A stretch of DNA of 64,000 bases. Source: Blastococcus sp. TBT05-19 (lineage in GTDB: Bacteria > Actinomycetota > Actinomycetes > Mycobacteriales > Geodermatophilaceae). The translations under genes were made by a program, and so were the position numbers. The stretch is from positions 372,001 through 436,000 of the forward strand of contig NZ_QOHI01000001.1 in NCBI RefSeq assembly GCF_003319095.1, in the 5' to 3' direction. The notes beneath the pieces are model-generated. The model saw only the letters and a list, made by a program, of their open reading frames with translations. It had not been told where the DNA came from and ran no database searches. Below, piece after piece: positions 61,501 to 64,000 of the stretch. Position 1 is the stretch's first letter. Every line of letters starts with the position of its first letter.

Positions 61501-63047
61501 GCGCCGGAGTGGTCCCGGACCGTCAGCACGAGGGCGATCCCCTCGCCGGCTTCGGGTACCGCCAGCAGCTGGACCGCAGCCTCGGCCGGTTCGCCAGCTT
61601 CGCGGCCGGCGTCAGCTACATCTCGATCCTCACCGGCACGTTCCAGCTCTTCTACTTCGGCTTCGGCGCCGGGGGGCCGGCCTACGTCTGGTCCTGGCCG
61701 ATGGTCTTCGTCGGCCAGCTCATGGTCGCGCTGTGCTTCGCCGAGCTGGCGGCGCGCTACCCCGTCGCGGGCTCGCTCTACAACTGGACGAAGCGCCTGG
61801 GCAACCGCACCACCGCCTGGATGGCCGGCTGGATGATGCTGACGGCGTCGATCGTGACGCTGTCGGCGACCGTGCTGGCCTACCAGATCACGCTGCCGCA
61901 GCTCTGGTCCGGCTTCCAGGTCGTCGGCGACGGCACCGGCCCGTACGACTACGCGGTCAACGCCGTGATCCTGGGCAGCGCGCTGATCGTCTTCACCACG
62001 CTGGTGAACGTCTTCGGCGTGAAGCTCATGGCGCGGATCAACAGCACCGGCGTGTTCATCGAGCTCGTCGCCGCGGTGCTCATCATCGTGCTGCTCGCGG
62101 TCAACGCGAACCGCGGACCCGACGTCGTCCTCGACACGGCGGGTGCGGGGCAGGGCCAGGACCTGGGCTACCTGGGGGCCTTCCTGATCGCGGCCCTGGC
62201 GTCGGGCTACGTGATGTACGGGTTCGACACCGCCAGCTCCCTGGGGGAGGAGACCGTCGACGCCCGCAGGACCGCGCCCCGGGCGATCATCCGGGCCATC
62301 ACCGCCTCGTTCGTCCTCGGTGGCCTGATCCTGCTGTTCGGCCTCATGGCGGCCGAGGACATCCGGGACCCGCAGCTCTCCTCGAGCACCGGCGGGCTGC
62401 AGCACGTGCTGCTGCAGGCGGCGGGCAGCGGCATCGGCCGGATCTTCCTGCTGGCGATCGTCGTCGCGATCACCGTCTGCTGCCTGGCGGTGCACACGGC
62501 CACGATCCGCATGATGTTCGGGATGGCCCGGGACAACAACCTGCCCGGCTCGTCGCGGCTGGCCAGGGTGCACCCGCGGTTCAAGACCCCCGTCGTGCCC
62601 GCCGTCGTCATCGGGCTGTTCTCGATCGGCATCCTGCTGATCAACATCCGGCAGCCGCAGATCTTCACGGTCATCACGAGCATCGCCGTCGTGATGATCT
62701 ACCTGGCCTACCTGCTGGTCACGGTGCCGATGCTGATCAGCCGGCTCCGCGGCCGCTGGCCCGCACCCGAGGAGAGCGCCGGGCGCGCGCACTTCTCGCT
62801 CGGCCGCTGGGGGCTGCCGGTCAACGTGCTGGCGGTGCTCTGGGGCGCCGGGATGGCGATCAACCTCGGCTGGCCGCGGCGGGAGGTCTACAACGCCACC
62901 GAGCCCTACCACTGGTACCTGCAGTGGGGCGCGGCCCTCTTCATCGGCGCGATCGCGCTCGTCGGCCTGGCGTACTACCGGCTGCGCCAGCGGCACCGCA
63001 CCGGCGTCCTGCCCGACCACGCAGCGGCCGTCCCCGCCGAGGCGTGA
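61497..63047 (+). CDS. APC-family amino acid permease
   Basis: 516 residues, twelve helices. LGRFASFAAGVSYISILTGTF (helix 1, with the glycine-rich unwound part), RYPVAGSLYNWTKRLGNRTTAW, and GFDTASSLGEETVDARRTAPRAI (helix 6 end) are typical of the amino acid/choline (ACT/BAT1) group. Likely imports an amino acid or amine, proton- or sodium-driven. ATG overlaps the preceding stop, so it is coupled to the thioesterase-like gene. Confidence 0.9.
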   Translation: MSAGVVPDRQHEGDPLAGFGYRQQLDRSLGRFASFAAGVSYISILTGTFQLFYFGFGAGGPAYVWSWPMVFVGQLMVALCFAELAARYPVAGSLYNWTKRLGNRTTAWMAGWMMLTASIVTLSATVLAYQITLPQLWSGFQVVGDGTGPYDYAVNAVILGSALIVFTTLVNVFGVKLMARINSTGVFIELVAAVLIIVLLAVNANRGPDVVLDTAGAGQGQDLGYLGAFLIAALASGYVMYGFDTASSLGEETVDARRTAPRAIIRAITASFVLGGLILLFGLMAAEDIRDPQLSSSTGGLQHVLLQAAGSGIGRIFLLAIVVAITVCCLAVHTATIRMMFGMARDNNLPGSSRLARVHPRFKTPVVPAVVIGLFSIGILLINIRQPQIFTVITSIAVVMIYLAYLLVTVPMLISRLRGRWPAPEESAGRAHFSLGRWGLPVNVLAVLWGAGMAINLGWPRREVYNATEPYHWYLQWGAALFIGAIALVGLAYYRLRQRHRTGVLPDHAAAVPAEA

Positions 63048-63053
63048 CCGGGG

Positions 63054-63680
63054 TCAGCCCGCCGACGGCGGCCGGACGTCGCCGGTGAGGTAGCGCTGCA
63101 CCGTGGGCCCGATGTGCGCGACGAGCCACTCCGGCGTCGCCGTGGCGAGCGGGTCGACCTGCAGCACGTAGCGGCCCATGACCAGGCCGATGAGCTGGGA
63201 GGCCACGAGGGCGCCGCGCGCCTCCCGCTCGGGTGCCGGCAGGTCGAGGGTGCCGACGACGCGGCGCAGCACCTGGGTGACCAGGAACTCGCGCAGCAGC
63301 TTCGCCGTCCACTCGTTGCCCACGGCCGACCGCACCAGCGCCAGCGCCGCCGGCTGCATCGGGCCGTCCCACACCCGCAGCAGCAACCGCACGACGTTGC
63401 GGCCGAGGTCGTCGGGACCCCCGGCCAGCACCTCCGGGAGCAGCTCCGCGGGGTCGGCGGGGGCCTGGATCGCGGCCAGGAACAGCTTGTCCTTGCTGCC
63501 GAAGTAGTGGTGGACCAGCGCCGGGTCCACGCCGGCGGCGGTGGCGATCGAGCGGATCGTGGCGCCGTCGAACCCGCGCTCGGCGAACGTCTCGCGGGCA
63601 GCGGTCAGGACGGCGTCCCGGGTGTCCGGGCTCCCGGGACGCCGCCCGGTCCGCCGTCGCGGCTGCTCGGCAGTGCTCAG
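63054..63680 (-). CDS. TetR-family transcriptional regulator
   Basis: 208 residues. N-terminal helix-turn-helix: DAVLTAARETFAERGFDGATIRSIA, then AAGVDPALVHHYFGSKDKLFLAA (split in reading). The C-terminal ligand and dimer domain contains WDGPMQPAALALVRSAVGNE, as in TetR_C proteins such as Rv-type regulators. A perfect GGAGGAGGA ribosome site sits four bases before a CTG at 63680, and no standard start codon occurs between it and the conserved domain, so CTG is chosen. CTGA overlaps the upstream ABC permease stop, so it likely regulates that exporter. Confidence 0.92.
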   Translation of the reverse strand: MSTAEQPRRRTGRRPGSPDTRDAVLTAARETFAERGFDGATIRSIATAAGVDPALVHHYFGSKDKLFLAAIQAPADPAELLPEVLAGGPDDLGRNVVRLLLRVWDGPMQPAALALVRSAVGNEWTAKLLREFLVTQVLRRVVGTLDLPAPEREARGALVASQLIGLVMGRYVLQVDPLATATPEWLVAHIGPTVQRYLTGDVRPPSAG

Positions 63681-64000
63681 TCGGTCCTCCTCCGCAGGGT
63701 CGCCGCCGCCAGCGCGAGGGCGAGCGGGGCGGCGCCGGCGACGACGCCGACGTCGGTCCACATCGTGCCCGTCGCCTCCGCCGAGCGCCCGACCTCCCGC
63801 AGGGCGTCGACCGCGTAGGTCAGGGGGAGCGCGTCGCTGATCGCCTGCAGCCAGCCGGCCATCTGCTCGCGCGGCACGAGCAGTCCGCACAGGAAGAACT
63901 GCGGCAGCACGATCACCGGCATGAACTGGACGGCCTGGAACTCGCTGCGGGCGAAGGCGCTGGCCAGCAGCCCCAGCGCGACGCCCAGCACCGCGTCGAC
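63677..64000 (-). CDS. ABC-2 type transporter permease (N-terminus cut by window edge)
   Basis: The visible 107 residues are the C-terminal part of an ABC-2 permease: FARSEFQAVQFMPVIVLPQFFLCGL, LVPREQMAGWLQAISDALPLTYAVDALREV, and a last helix ending RRRTD. These match the drug-export ABC-2 permeases (NodJ/DrrB type). The rest lies beyond 64000. Coupled to tetR through a CTGA overlap, an arrangement typical of regulator-controlled efflux. Confidence 0.85.
   Translation of the reverse strand, partial: VDAVLGVALGLLASAFARSEFQAVQFMPVIVLPQFFLCGLLVPREQMAGWLQAISDALPLTYAVDALREVGRSAEATGTMWTDVGVVAGAAPLALALAAATLRRRTD

Overview
Kind of organism. The DNA is very GC-rich (third codon positions are almost all G or C), GTG starts are common, and the gene content is that of a high-GC actinobacterium: CarD, LytR_C and DUF3263 proteins, CIRCE-controlled GroEL, XPB helicase, DUF222-HNH and DUF3027. 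From memory of gene content and protein style, a Geodermatophilaceae-like genome (Blastococcus, Geodermatophilus, Modestobacter) fits best; this is an inference. The window looks like ordinary chromosome: no prophage, integrase, transposase, plasmid backbone or CRISPR array was seen.

Layout. 1-4920: a truncated UbiA prenyltransferase diverges from the carD-ispD-ispF-cysS-rlmB block, which has the gene order known from mycobacteria. 5043-8547 (minus): a DUF445 membrane protein, an HtrA-like PDZ protease and a FetB-like permease. 8682-13404: a membrane protein, then the Hen1/Pnkp RNA-repair pair. 13433-17281: small membrane proteins, tRNA-Thr(TGT), RarD, DUF3263 and a LytR_C protein. 17338-21197: a secreted-type alpha/beta hydrolase fused to an ABC ATPase, coupled to a permease gene. 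21242-26509: GrpB, a HAD phosphatase, a SAM-I riboswitch with a threonine-synthase-family gene, a cold-shock gene, and groEL behind two CIRCE operators. 26633-32445: DUF72, a repetitive acidic protein, oxidoreductase, VOC, DUF4031, HD, M20 and LURP-one genes. 32446-34062: a putative structured RNA followed by an MHS-family transporter. 34123-41855: DUF6458, a large LuxR-type ATPase regulator, a DEAD/DEAH helicase and a large membrane protein. 41922-58665: a block resembling mycobacterial core (XPB, a helicase-associated WYL-like protein, a long CspB, MFS plus DUF2771 lipoprotein, DUF3027, DUF2530, NCS2 permease, MarR plus MFS), interrupted by a DUF222-HNH gene. 58717-64000: ThpR, aldo/keto reductase, a thioesterase-like gene, an APC permease, TetR and a truncated ABC-2 permease.

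How the genes work together. Many neighbours are translationally coupled by 4-base GTGA, ATGA or CTGA overlaps: ispD/ispF, hen1/pnkp, the hydrolase-ABC fusion and its permease, VOC/oxidoreductase, M20/HD, MFS/DUF2771, marR/MFS, thioesterase/APC permease, DUF/thpR and ABC permease/tetR. Both isoprenoid genes (ispD, ispF) sit beside the transcription factor CarD and translation genes. Hen1 and Pnkp together would repair cleaved RNAs. The SAM riboswitch, the two CIRCE sites and several operator-like elements give direct regulatory evidence.

Most unusual items. These are the candidate structured RNA at 32504-32685, the hydrolase-TM-ABC fusion, the SAM riboswitch on a threonine-synthase-type gene, and a recurrent promoter form with a -10 hexamer 6-7 bases before a start codon that lacks a Shine-Dalgarno sequence. 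The last implies many leaderless mRNAs, including one divergent pair whose opposite-strand -10 elements overlap.
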